The notes beneath the pieces are model-generated. The model searched no databases. It had not been told where the DNA came from and saw only the letters and a program-made list of their open reading frames with translations. From Streptomyces sp. NBC_00377 (lineage in GTDB: Bacteria > Actinomycetota > Actinomycetes > Streptomycetales > Streptomycetaceae), in assembly GCF_036075115.1 (NCBI RefSeq), contig NZ_CP107958.1, forward strand, positions 6,634,001 to 6,698,000: 64,000 nt of DNA, written 5' to 3'. Both the position numbers and the translations under genes were made by a program. Position 1 is the stretch's first letter. Each line of letters begins with the position of its first letter. Positions 25,429 to 33,349 of the stretch are shown piece by piece.

Positions 25429-26847
25429 TCATGCCGCTGCCTGCTCCTCGCGGGCCGTCGGCGAGGGTTCGGCGGCGTCCAGCGATCCGGCGGCGCCCAG
25501 ATCGGAGACGATCGCCGACGCGGCCCGGTGCGCCGAGTGCAGCGCGCCCTGCACGGTGCTGGTGTCCCGGTGGTCGCCGCACACGTACAGGCCCGCGAGC
25601 AACCGCACCGCCCGCCGCAGATCGTGCGGCGCCCGCATCGCCGGCACCGCCTCGGCGGTGTGGTGCACGGCCAGCGTCTCCCAGCGCGCGGTCGAGGTGC
25701 CGTACAGCCGGGACAGGTGCATGCGTACGGCGGTGTCGACGCCCGGCGGGGGTGTGCCGAGGACGGTGGACGAGATCAGCGCGCGCCCCCCGGGCGCGCG
25801 GCTCGGGTCGACCCGGCTGACCACCGCCGTGTGCGCGACCGGCCCGCCCCGGTCGGCGTCGAGCAGCAGCGAGGCGCCGGTCGCGGGCGGCTCGTCCGTC
25901 GTGTGGTGGAGGACCGTCACCGGGTGGAAGTCGGGCACCCGCAGGCCGGGCAGCAGCTGCGCCGCGGTGCGCGCGTCGGTGGCCACCAGCACGGCCCGGC
26001 AGCGGAACTCGCCGTGCTCGGCGGTGGTCACCGAGGTCGTGGAGACCGAGGTGACCCGCACGCCGGTGTGCACGGTGCCGGGTGGCAGCGTCCGCGCGAG
26101 CAGGTCCGGCAGCACCTCGGCGCCGCCTTCCGGCAGCGACAGCCGGCCGGCCGCGAAGGCGCGCAGCGCGAGGTCCGCGCACCGGCTGGAGGTGGTGAGG
26201 TCCGGGTCGCAGAGCAGAGCGGCGAGCAGCGGACGCAGGAAGCCGTCGATGGTGCGGGCGGGCAGTCCGCGGGCCGCGAGGGCCTGGGCGGCCGGCAGCT
26301 CCGGCCGGCGCATCAGCCGGTCGGCGGGGGTGGCGGCGAGCCGGGTGAGCGCGGCGCCCAGCCGGGCCTGGTCCACGGCGCTGCCCAGCGGGGCTCCCGC
26401 CCGGCTCCTCGGCGGGGCCGCCGTCCGCACCTGGGTGGACGGGGAGCCGCCCGCGCGCGGCCTGGGCAGCGCACTCGGTCGGGGAGCGCTCGCCAGGGCG
26501 CGTACGGCGTGCAATGCGCCCCTTGCGCTCCCCGCGCCCGCCTGCGCGCCGGCGCGGTGATGGCGTCCGTCGCTGTGCAGCAGCACCCCCGGCGCGAACG
26601 GACGCAGGACGAGCGCGTCCAGCCCCGGTGTCCGGTCCAGTTCGGGATACGCCGTGGACAGCAGCTGCCCGATGCGGTCGAGCCGGAACCCGTCGACCTT
26701 CTCCGTCGACATGCGGCCGCCCACCCAGGGAGCGGCCTCCAGGACTGCGGTCGTTACTCCTGCGCTGGCCAGCCGGTGCGCGGCGGAGAGTCCGGCGACT
26801 CCGGCTCCCACCACGACGACATCTGCCTGGTACGCGGGCTCAAGCAC
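25429..26847 (-). CDS. FAD-dependent amine-oxidase-type oxidoreductase
   Basis: 472 residues. The dinucleotide motif is VVVGAGVAGLSAAHRLASAG, followed by VLEAAPWVGGRMST, the classic FAD-binding pair of amine oxidases, phytoene desaturases and protoporphyrinogen oxidases. The C-terminus has the second flavin motif LYVCGDHRDTSTVQGALHS. A low-complexity stretch (~97-155, rich in Ala, Arg and Pro) interrupts the substrate domain and is atypical. The start is GTG 26847 with GAGGAGG upstream. The substrate is unknown. Confidence 0.85.
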   Translation of the reverse strand: MLEPAYQADVVVVGAGVAGLSAAHRLASAGVTTAVLEAAPWVGGRMSTEKVDGFRLDRIGQLLSTAYPELDRTPGLDALVLRPFAPGVLLHSDGRHHRAGAQAGAGSARGALHAVRALASAPRPSALPRPRAGGSPSTQVRTAAPPRSRAGAPLGSAVDQARLGAALTRLAATPADRLMRRPELPAAQALAARGLPARTIDGFLRPLLAALLCDPDLTTSSRCADLALRAFAAGRLSLPEGGAEVLPDLLARTLPPGTVHTGVRVTSVSTTSVTTAEHGEFRCRAVLVATDARTAAQLLPGLRVPDFHPVTVLHHTTDEPPATGASLLLDADRGGPVAHTAVVSRVDPSRAPGGRALISSTVLGTPPPGVDTAVRMHLSRLYGTSTARWETLAVHHTAEAVPAMRAPHDLRRAVRLLAGLYVCGDHRDTSTVQGALHSAHRAASAIVSDLGAAGSLDAAEPSPTAREEQAAA

Positions 26848-27008
26848 GTGCCCCTCCTCGAGGTTGCGCGGCCGGTGCAGACGTCATGCCCCCAACAGCC
26901 GTCCCGGATACCCGAGTTCGGATCGAGGTTAGGGCCGTGACCGGTCAGGAACAGTCGCGCATCGACAGGGCACGGTCGCACGCCGGTCGCATACGGTCAC
27001 GTGCAGGA

Positions 27009-27902
27009 TCAGGCTGCCCGGACGGCGTCCTCGATCCCGGGGAACGCGAAGGTGAACCCGGACTCCAGCAGCCGCTTCGGCACCACCCGCGCGCTGCCCA
27101 GCACGTCCCCGGCCATCTCGCCCAGCACCGTCCGCAGCACCGGCGCCGGCACCGTGAACAGCGTCGGCCTGCGCAGCACCCGCCCCATCGCCTCGGTGAT
27201 CTCACGGTTCGTCAGCGGCTCGGGCGCCGTCAGGTTGAACGGCCCCGAGAGGTCACCGCGGTCGAGCAGATGCCGGATCGCCGCCACCTCGTCGTGCAGC
27301 GCGATGTACGACCAGTACTGCCGGCCGTCGCCCATCCGCCCCCCGAGCCCGGCCGCGAAGAGAGGGAACAGCCTGCCCCAGGCCCCGCCGCCCCGCGCCA
27401 CGACCAGCCCGGTCCGGGTGAGGACCGTGCGGACGCCCGCCTCCCGCGCCGGACCCGCGGCCGCCTCCCACTCCACGCACAGCTCCGGCAGGAAGCCGCT
27501 CCCGGCGGGCGAGTCCTCGTCCACGACCCGCTCGCCCGTCTCGCCGTACAGACCCATCGCGCTGCCGTTCACGAACACCCGCGGCCGTTCGTCGAGCGAG
27601 GCGACGGCTTTCGCCAGCGCCGCCGTACCGTGCACCCGGCTGTCGTGGATCCGCTTCTTGTACGCGTCGCTCCAGCGCCGTTCGCCGACCCCCGCCCCCG
27701 CCAGATTGACCACGGCGTCGCAGCCGGCGAGCCCCGCCGTGTCCACCTGCCCCCGCTCGGGATTCCAGCGCACCTCGTCCGCGCCCCGGGGCGCATGGCG
27801 CACCAGACGCACCACCTCATGCCCGTCCGCGGTCAGGGACCGCACCAGGGCGCTGCCGATCAGTCCGGACGCGCCGGCCACCGCGATTCGCTCACGTTCC
27901 AT
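27009..27902 (-). CDS. TIGR01777 family epimerase (YfcH-like)
   Basis: 297 residues. An atypical short-chain dehydrogenase with the N-terminal VAGASGLIGSALVRSL nucleotide motif and the family features NLAGAGVGERRW, FVNGSAMGLYG and FAAGLGGRMGDGRQYWSYI. It ends in a DUF1731-like C-terminal segment (RPTLFTVPAPVLRTVLGEMA and SGFTFAFPGIEDAV). ATG 27902. Family members are usually annotated as sugar-nucleotide epimerases, without a proven reaction. It diverges from the GNAT gene with a 70-bp gap. Confidence 0.88.
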   Translation of the reverse strand: MERERIAVAGASGLIGSALVRSLTADGHEVVRLVRHAPRGADEVRWNPERGQVDTAGLAGCDAVVNLAGAGVGERRWSDAYKKRIHDSRVHGTAALAKAVASLDERPRVFVNGSAMGLYGETGERVVDEDSPAGSGFLPELCVEWEAAAGPAREAGVRTVLTRTGLVVARGGGAWGRLFPLFAAGLGGRMGDGRQYWSYIALHDEVAAIRHLLDRGDLSGPFNLTAPEPLTNREITEAMGRVLRRPTLFTVPAPVLRTVLGEMAGDVLGSARVVPKRLLESGFTFAFPGIEDAVRAA

Positions 27903-27972
27903 GCGGCCATCCTGCCCGGTCGCCGGAGAAAACCCCGGTCCGGTACCGCCGCCCCGCCCTAGGGTGACGGTC

Positions 27973-28470
27973 ATGCCCGAACCTTCCGCACCCCGCATCC
28001 GCACCGCACGGTCCGCCGACGCCGAGGCGCTGGCCCTCGTGGACCGGCTGACCTGGTCCCCCCTGCACGCGGTCATGCCCGAGCCGGAGCCGCCCTACCA
28101 CCCCTTCTTCGACGAGCGCCATGTCCCCGAGGACTATCTCGTCGCCGAGCTGGACGGCCGTGTCATCGGGTACATCCGCCTCGCCCTGTCCACCTCGCTC
28201 GCCTGCAACGCGCACGTCCGGCAGATACAGGGCCTCGCCGTCCTCGACGAGGGGCGCGGACGGGGCGTCGGACGGGCGCTGGTCCGGGCCGCCGTCGAGG
28301 AGGCCCGTCGGCAGGGCGCCCGCCGCGTCACCCTGCGCGTCCTCGCCCACAACACCCCGGCCCGGAAGCTCTACGAGTCCGAGGGGTTCGTACTGGAGGG
28401 CGTGCTGCCGGAGGAGTTCCTGCTGGACGGGGAGTACGTGGACGACGTGTTCATGGGGCGCACCGTGTAG
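27973..28470 (+). CDS. GNAT family N-acetyltransferase
   Basis: 165 residues with a standard GNAT fold. The acetyl-CoA motif is QIQGLAVLDEGRGRGVGRALV (R/Q-x-x-G-x-G/A), followed by NTPARKLYESEGFVLEG. ATG 27973. The substrate cannot be predicted. It converges with the MarP-like protease gene, whose stop lies 13 bp beyond. Confidence 0.88.
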   Translation: MPEPSAPRIRTARSADAEALALVDRLTWSPLHAVMPEPEPPYHPFFDERHVPEDYLVAELDGRVIGYIRLALSTSLACNAHVRQIQGLAVLDEGRGRGVGRALVRAAVEEARRQGARRVTLRVLAHNTPARKLYESEGFVLEGVLPEEFLLDGEYVDDVFMGRTV

Positions 28471-28483
28471 GTCCTCGCGCGGC

Positions 28484-29668
28484 TCACGAGGTCGTCAGTT
28501 TCCCCGTGTCCACCCGGTCCGTCGCCTTCGCCGCCCGTGCGGCGTCGTCGGCGACCTCGGCCGCCGTCAGCACGTAACCCGTCTCGTCGTCGGAGGTGGA
28601 GCGGGCGAAGACGACGCCGAAGACCCGGCCGCCGGTGGTCAGCAGCGGGCCGCCTGAGTTGCCGGGGCGGACGGTGGAGCGGATCGAGTAGATCTCACGG
28701 GTGACGATCTCGTCGTTGTAGATGTTCCGGCCGGTGGCCTTCACCCGGTTCGCGACCGTCGCCGCCTGGAGGTTCAGGTCGCCGTCCTGCGGATAACCGG
28801 CGACGACCGCGGAGTCACCGCGCTCGGCGTCCTCGTCGAAGCCCAGCACCGGGGCCTTCAGGTGCGGCACGTACAGCACGGCCACGTCCTTGTCCGGGTC
28901 GAAGAGCACCACACGCGCGTCGTACGACGGGCCGACGCCCCCGATGCGTACGGTCGGGTCGTCGATGCCCGCCACCACGTGCGCGTTGGTCATCACATGC
29001 TCGCTCGCGTACACGAAGCCGCTGCCCTCGCGGCCCTGGTCGCCCGCGACACCCTCGATCTTCACCGTGCTCAGCTTGGCCGCCGAGGTCGCGCTCGGGG
29101 TGACGCTGTCGCCGGTGGGCTTGGCGACCGCGGCCGTCGACTCGTTCTCGAACGGGTTGAAGACCTGCGGGAAGCCCGCCTGGGTCAGGGCCGAGGTGGC
29201 CCGCGAGAACCAGGTGGGCGTGGTGTCCGGCATGGCGTCCTGGACCGCCCCGAGCAGCCGCGAACCCCGTATGGACGAGGTGACCACCGGCGAGGAGGAA
29301 GCGCCCAGCACGCTCGCCGCCACCCACGCCACGATCAGCACCGCCACCGCGTTGGCACCCGCCCCGCCGACCCCGTCGGCCACCCTCAGCGGTCCGCGGT
29401 CCAGCTCCCGCCGCAGCCGCAGCGCCAGCCGCCCCGCCAGCTCGTGCCCGGTCACCGCGGGGACGAGGACCGTGAACACCGCCGTCACCGTCGCCGCCGT
29501 GGTCCCGGGCGTCACCAGGTCCATCATCCACGGCAGGACCCACACGCCGATCACGGCGCCGCCCACGAACCCGGCCAGCGAGACACAGCCGGCCACCAGC
29601 CCCCGCCGGTAGCCGGAGCCGGCGTAGGCCAGCATCACCAGCACCAGCAGGATGTCGAGCAGGTCCAC
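28484..29668 (-). CDS. Membrane-anchored MarP-like serine protease
   Basis: 394 residues. Four membrane segments in the first ~130 residues form a CvpA-like domain. A trypsin-like periplasmic domain follows, with the complete triad visible: His in TNAHVVAG (~230), Asp in DPDKDVAVLYV (~260) and Ser in RPGNSGGPL (~338). This is the architecture of mycobacterial MarP (Rv3671c), which cleaves a peptidoglycan hydrolase under acid stress. The neighbouring divergent gene encodes a peptidoglycan amidase, a plausible substrate, which is inference. GTG 29668. Confidence 0.9.
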   Translation of the reverse strand: MDLLDILLVLVMLAYAGSGYRRGLVAGCVSLAGFVGGAVIGVWVLPWMMDLVTPGTTAATVTAVFTVLVPAVTGHELAGRLALRLRRELDRGPLRVADGVGGAGANAVAVLIVAWVAASVLGASSSPVVTSSIRGSRLLGAVQDAMPDTTPTWFSRATSALTQAGFPQVFNPFENESTAAVAKPTGDSVTPSATSAAKLSTVKIEGVAGDQGREGSGFVYASEHVMTNAHVVAGIDDPTVRIGGVGPSYDARVVLFDPDKDVAVLYVPHLKAPVLGFDEDAERGDSAVVAGYPQDGDLNLQAATVANRVKATGRNIYNDEIVTREIYSIRSTVRPGNSGGPLLTTGGRVFGVVFARSTSDDETGYVLTAAEVADDAARAAKATDRVDTGKLTTS

Positions 29669-29871
29669 ACGGCCGCCTTTCTCTTCGAGCCCCTGGTTGA
29701 GTACGTGCGGGAGGGGCCCAGTGATCAGCTACCCATCGATCACGCGCGCGTGACAACGCGAACCGGCCACGCGTGCGTGTACCCCGAAAAACGTCGTGGA
29801 GCGGGAGGATGGTTCCGCCAGGTGGCACAGCACACATCGCGGGCGGACCGGAACAGGCCGACAGTGAGTCC

Positions 29872-30807
29872 ATGTGTGCCCTCCGACCGGCCGCCCGGGG
29901 CGCCCGGGGAACGCGTGGACGGCGCTCGGCGCGGATACCGGGCCCGCTGCTCGTGCTCGTCGGCTGCCTGCCCGGGTTCGTGGCCGTCGCCGCCCTGGCG
30001 CTGTGCGCGGGAGGCGACGGCCACACCGTCACGGCCGTGGGCCGCCCGCCCGCAGCCCGGCCCGCCGGCGCCCACCGGGCGGCCCGGCCGCCCGTCGTGC
30101 CCCGCGCCGCCTGGCTGGACGACCTCGCCCGGCACGCGCAGCCGCCCCCGCGCTACGACGACAAGGTCGTCGCCGTCTTCGTGCACCACACCGATTCGCC
30201 CAACGGCTACGCCTGCGCCGACGCGCCCCGCATCATCCGCTACCTGTACGCGGGCCAGATCGGCGCCCGGGACTGGGACGACATCGGCTACAACTTCCTC
30301 GTCGACCGCTGCGGCACGATCTACGAGGGCCGTGCGGGCGGGGTCGACCGGCCCGTCACCGGTGCCCACACCCAGGGCTTCAACCACCGCACGGCCGGTA
30401 TCGCCGCGCTCGGCACCTTCACCGCCGGGGTCCCGGTGCCGCAGGCGATGATCGACGCGATCGCCGCGCTGGCCGCCTGGAAGCTCGGGCTGTCCGACGT
30501 GGACCCGCGCGCGGACGTCCGGCTCACCTCCAGCAACAGCCGCAGCCGGTACGCCTCCGGCACCACCGCCACGCTCCCCGCCCTGGCCGGCCACCGGGAC
30601 GGCTACATGACCAGCTGCCCCGGCGCCGCCCTCGCCGCCCGTCTTCCGGAGATCCGGGAGGCCGCGGCCCGGCTCCAGGGCAGACAGGGCAGCCAGGGAA
30701 CGCAGCGCAAGCAGGTCAAAAGGGGCAAATGGGACGGCCGGGCCGGAACGGCCGGAACGGCCGGAACGGCCGGAACGGCCGCACGGACTCTCACAGCAAC
30801 GCCTTAG
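29872..30807 (+). CDS. Peptidoglycan amidase (Amidase_2/PGRP)
   Basis: 311 residues from ATG 29872; an ATG at 29809 preceded by GGAGCGGGAGG is an alternative and would add 21 residues. A signal or anchor segment (~22-46) precedes a PGRP-type N-acetylmuramoyl-L-alanine amidase domain (~80-270). Likely zinc ligands are in VFVHHTDS, GAHTQGFNH and GHRDGYMTSCPG (His plus Cys). It would cleave the bond between MurNAc and L-Ala outside the cell. The C-terminal tail carries AGT tripeptides encoded by an in-frame 9-bp repeat. It is divergent from the MarP-like protease. Confidence 0.9.
   Translation: MCALRPAARGARGTRGRRSARIPGPLLVLVGCLPGFVAVAALALCAGGDGHTVTAVGRPPAARPAGAHRAARPPVVPRAAWLDDLARHAQPPPRYDDKVVAVFVHHTDSPNGYACADAPRIIRYLYAGQIGARDWDDIGYNFLVDRCGTIYEGRAGGVDRPVTGAHTQGFNHRTAGIAALGTFTAGVPVPQAMIDAIAALAAWKLGLSDVDPRADVRLTSSNSRSRYASGTTATLPALAGHRDGYMTSCPGAALAARLPEIREAAARLQGRQGSQGTQRKQVKRGKWDGRAGTAGTAGTAGTAARTLTATP
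30741..30776 (+). repeat. In-frame 9-bp tandem repeat in amidase tail
   Basis: Four exact copies of GGCCGGAAC, plus a GGCC remnant to 30780, near the 3' end of the amidase gene. The 9-bp period keeps frame and encodes a (Ala-Gly-Thr)n tail, so copy-number change would alter only tail length. Confidence 0.9.
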
Positions 30808-30879
30808 GCGGTGTTCAGGGTTCTCCCATCCCCGCGTCCTACGGTCATGCACAAGACGAACCGACCGGAGGTGGGGATC

Positions 30880-31146
30880 ATGGACAGCAGCCGTATCCGG
30901 CCCGCGGAGACCACGGGCGACGGGGGCGACACGGCGACCGCGGGGCAGGGGCCGGCCTGGAGCAGGGCCGCACGCAGCCCGTGGACCGTGCTGTGCGCCG
31001 TCGCCGCGGTCGTGCTGGGCCCGGCGGCGACCACCGCCTCCGCCCTGGAGCAGGCCAACAAGGCGCCGATGCACCACGCGGTGCAGATCGACCGGACGCA
31101 GGCGTACATCCCGACGGACAGCAGCCGCCGCAGGCTCACGGTGTGA
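30880..31146 (+). CDS. Small membrane-associated protein
   Basis: 88 residues from ATG 30880, chosen because GGAGGTGGG lies at good spacing; an ATG at 30847 would add 11 residues. A polar N-terminus precedes one hydrophobic segment (~33-54: WTVLCAVAAVVLGPAATTASAL), then a short outer tail (QIDRTQAYIPTDSSRRR). It could be a long signal peptide, with cleavage after ASA. Function unknown. Same strand as the amidase, 72 bp downstream. Confidence 0.7.
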   Translation: MDSSRIRPAETTGDGGDTATAGQGPAWSRAARSPWTVLCAVAAVVLGPAATTASALEQANKAPMHHAVQIDRTQAYIPTDSSRRRLTV

Positions 31147-31173
31147 CCCGCCGACCAGGTCACCCGACGGCGG

Positions 31174-31695
31174 TCACTCCTTGAAGCGCTGCCAGAGCCG
31201 GGGATACCGCTCGGCGAGAGCTCCCTCGTTCTCGAAGTCGACGGGCGTGCCCTCGGGTTCGGCGGGCGCGGACGGAATGCCCAGGTCCGGGGCGACGGTC
31301 CCGGTGAGCTGCTCGTATGCCTCGTCGGCCGCGTAGCCGAGTTCCTCGCCGTCGCCGTCGATCTCCTCGTCGAAGTCGTCCAGCAGGTCGGCGAGCGAGT
31401 CCGGGTCGTTGTGCAGGGCACCCTCGAAGACCTCGCGGCCCTGGCCGATCAGCCAGCACCGGAAGAAGTCGAAGGCGTCGTCGCTTGCCCCGTCCAGCAG
31501 CAGCCAGGCGGCACCCCACAGGTCCCAGCGGTAGGCCCGGTTGAACCGGGACTCGAAGTGCCGGGCGAAGTCGAGCACGGACTCCGGGTCCAGTCGCAGC
31601 AGCCGCTCCACGAGCAGGTCGGCCTGCTCCTCCGGATCGCCCCCGGCGGCCTCGCGGGAGGCGTCCACCAGCTCCCAGAACTCCGTCTCGTCCAT
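31174..31695 (-). CDS. DUF4240 protein
   Basis: 173 residues, acidic, beginning MDETEFWELVDASREAAGG, the characteristic N-terminus of DUF4240, with YRWDLWGAAWLL and DDAFDFFRCWLIGQGREVFE in the core. Cytoplasmic. Function unknown; relatives often accompany immunity or regulatory proteins. ATG 31695 lacks a clear ribosome site. The 596-bp region upstream is occupied by a minisatellite, which is unusual for a promoter region. Confidence 0.85.
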   Translation of the reverse strand: MDETEFWELVDASREAAGGDPEEQADLLVERLLRLDPESVLDFARHFESRFNRAYRWDLWGAAWLLLDGASDDAFDFFRCWLIGQGREVFEGALHNDPDSLADLLDDFDEEIDGDGEELGYAADEAYEQLTGTVAPDLGIPSAPAEPEGTPVDFENEGALAERYPRLWQRFKE

Positions 31696-31756
31696 CACGC
31701 GTCCAGCATCGTGCCTCGCGCTGCCCCACGCACCCGGAGTGCCGGGCATTCCGGCC

Positions 31757-31797
31757 GGATCCTCACCCTCTCCCGGATCCTCACCCTCTCCCGGATC
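31757..31797. repeat. 18-bp direct duplication beside the minisatellite
   Basis: CGGATCCTCACCCTCTCC occurs twice head-to-tail and is followed by a third CGGATC start. It shares the CGGATCC core of the neighbouring 20-bp array and may be its degenerate edge. Confidence 0.75.
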
Positions 31798-31800
31798 GGC

Positions 31801-32222
31801 GGCTGCTCCTCCGGGCCCGTGGCGCTCCTTCCGGATCCGCGGTGCTTCTCCCGGGCCTGCGGTGCTTCTCCCGGGCCTGCGGTGCTTCTCCCGGATCCGC
31901 GGTGCTTCTCCCGGGCCTGCGGTGCTTCTCCCGGGCCCGTGGCGCTTCTCCCGGATCCGCGGGTGCTTCTCCCGGGCCCGGGGTGCTCCTCCCGGGCCTG
32001 CGGTGCTTCTCCCGGGCCTGCGGTGCTTCTCCCGGGCCCGTGGCGCTTCTCCCGGATCCGCGGTGCTTCTCCCGGGCCCGCGGTGCTCCTCCCGGGCCCG
32101 TGGCGCTTCCCCCGGGCCTGCGGTGCTCCTCCCGGGCCCGTGGCGCTTCTCCCGGATCCGCGGGTGCTCCTCCCGGGCCCGTGGCGCTCCTCCCGGATCC
32201 GCGGTCCCTCTCCCGGGCCCGC
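31801..32222. repeat. 20-bp minisatellite, 21 units
   Basis: Twenty-one tandem units based on GGTGCTTCTCCCGGGCCTGC, running 31801-32222 with two single-G insertions at 31961 and 32162. Units vary at fixed places: GGTGC or GGCGC at the left, CCCGGGCC or CCCGGATCC in the middle, and TGC, CGC or CGT at the right. The CCCGGG-type and GGATCC-type units alternate irregularly, so higher-order duplication is likely. Two more degenerate units follow to ~32260. The array lies between the DUF4240 start and the WYL-gene stop. Because 20 is not a multiple of 3, it opens long spurious reading frames on both strands. Confidence 0.92.
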
Positions 32223-32291
32223 GGCGCCCGTCCCCTCGGATCTGTGGCGCCCCTTCCGTGGCCCGTCCCGCCCCTCCCGTGCTCCGCAGAG

Positions 32292-33272
32292 CTATTCCGG
32301 AGAGCCGTAGAGCGCCGTCAGCCGTGCCGCCCCCGCGGCGAACCGCTCCCTCAGCGGGGCCGGGGCGAGCACCTCGGCCTCCGGCCCCAGGGCCAGAAGC
32401 TGTGTGTGGGCCACCTCCTCCGATTCCACCCGAAGGGTGACCGTCACCCAGCCCTCGGCGTCCGGCTCCGCGATCTCCGCCAGCGCGTCGCGTGCGGCCA
32501 CCGGGTCCACGGCGTGGGGCAGATCGCGCACTCCCGCCGGCGACAGCCGCAGGACCACCTCCGACCGCAGGATCGACCGCGCGAACCGCTCGGCCTGGGC
32601 GCCCCAGAATCCGGGCAGATCGAAGTCCTCGTCCCTGAAGAAACGATCCTTCAGAATCTCGACGCCGACGAACCGGTCGATGCGGTAGGTCCGGAACGTG
32701 TCAGCCCCGCCGACGCGGGCGCACAGATACCAGACGCCCGCCTTCAGCACGAGCCCGTACGGCTCCAGCTCCCGCACCACCTCGCGCTCCCCGCGCCGGT
32801 AACGGGCGCTCACACACCGGTCGTCCCACACCGCGTCCGCGACCAGCGGCAGCAGAGCCGGCGCCGCCGGCTCCCGGAACCAGGCAGGCGCGTCCAGATG
32901 GAACCGCTGCGCCGCCGTACGCGGGGCGTCCCGCAGGGAGGGCAGCAGCGCCGCCGACACCTTCAGCCGCGCCGCCGACGCGATGTCCTCGAGACCCATC
33001 TCCCGCAGAGCCCCCGGCACCCCGCTCAGGAACAGGGCCTCGGCCTCGCCGCGCGCCAGTCCCGTCAGCCGGGTCCGGTATCCCCCGACGAGCCGGTAGC
33101 CCCCCGCCCGCCCGCGCTCCGCGTACACCGGCACGCCCGCCTCGGACAGCGCCTGCGCGTCCCGGGTGACGGTCAGCTCGGACACCTCCAGTTCCCGTGC
33201 CAGCTCGGACGCGGTCATGGTGGGCCGGGACTGGAGGAGGAGCACCATCTTGATGAGGCGGGCAGCGCGCAT
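32292..33272 (-). CDS. WYL-domain transcriptional regulator
   Basis: 326 residues. An N-terminal DeoR/HTH_11-like helix-turn-helix (~1-60: MVLLLQSRPTMTASELARELEVSELTVTRD) is followed by a WYL domain (~135-210, with FRTYRIDRF) and a WCX-type C-terminal extension. WYL regulators bind small ligands or nucleic acid and often control DNA-damage or phage-defence genes. No target is indicated here. The start at ATG 33272 is uncertain; the frame is open to 33335. The gene points away from aceE. Confidence 0.88.
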   Translation of the reverse strand: MRAARLIKMVLLLQSRPTMTASELARELEVSELTVTRDAQALSEAGVPVYAERGRAGGYRLVGGYRTRLTGLARGEAEALFLSGVPGALREMGLEDIASAARLKVSAALLPSLRDAPRTAAQRFHLDAPAWFREPAAPALLPLVADAVWDDRCVSARYRRGEREVVRELEPYGLVLKAGVWYLCARVGGADTFRTYRIDRFVGVEILKDRFFRDEDFDLPGFWGAQAERFARSILRSEVVLRLSPAGVRDLPHAVDPVAARDALAEIAEPDAEGWVTVTLRVESEEVAHTQLLALGPEAEVLAPAPLRERFAAGAARLTALYGSPE

Positions 33273-33305
33273 GGGGACATGATGCCGGGGACCGCCGACA
33301 GCGAA

Positions 33306-33333
33306 GGGGGGTACGGCGATCGCCGTACCCCCC
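33306..33333. terminator. Perfect palindromic terminator after aceE
   Basis: GGGGGGTACGGC-GATC-GCCGTACCCCCC: a 28-bp perfect palindrome with 12-bp effective stem and tetraloop, 17 bp beyond the aceE stop and 34 bp upstream of the WYL regulator start. It should end aceE transcription and could also act as an operator for the WYL gene. Confidence 0.75.
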
Positions 33334-33349
33334 ATCGTCGAACCGTGAC

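Noticed and set aside
31801..32222. CRISPR array
   Set aside because: Units are contiguous with no unique spacers, and there are no cas genes.
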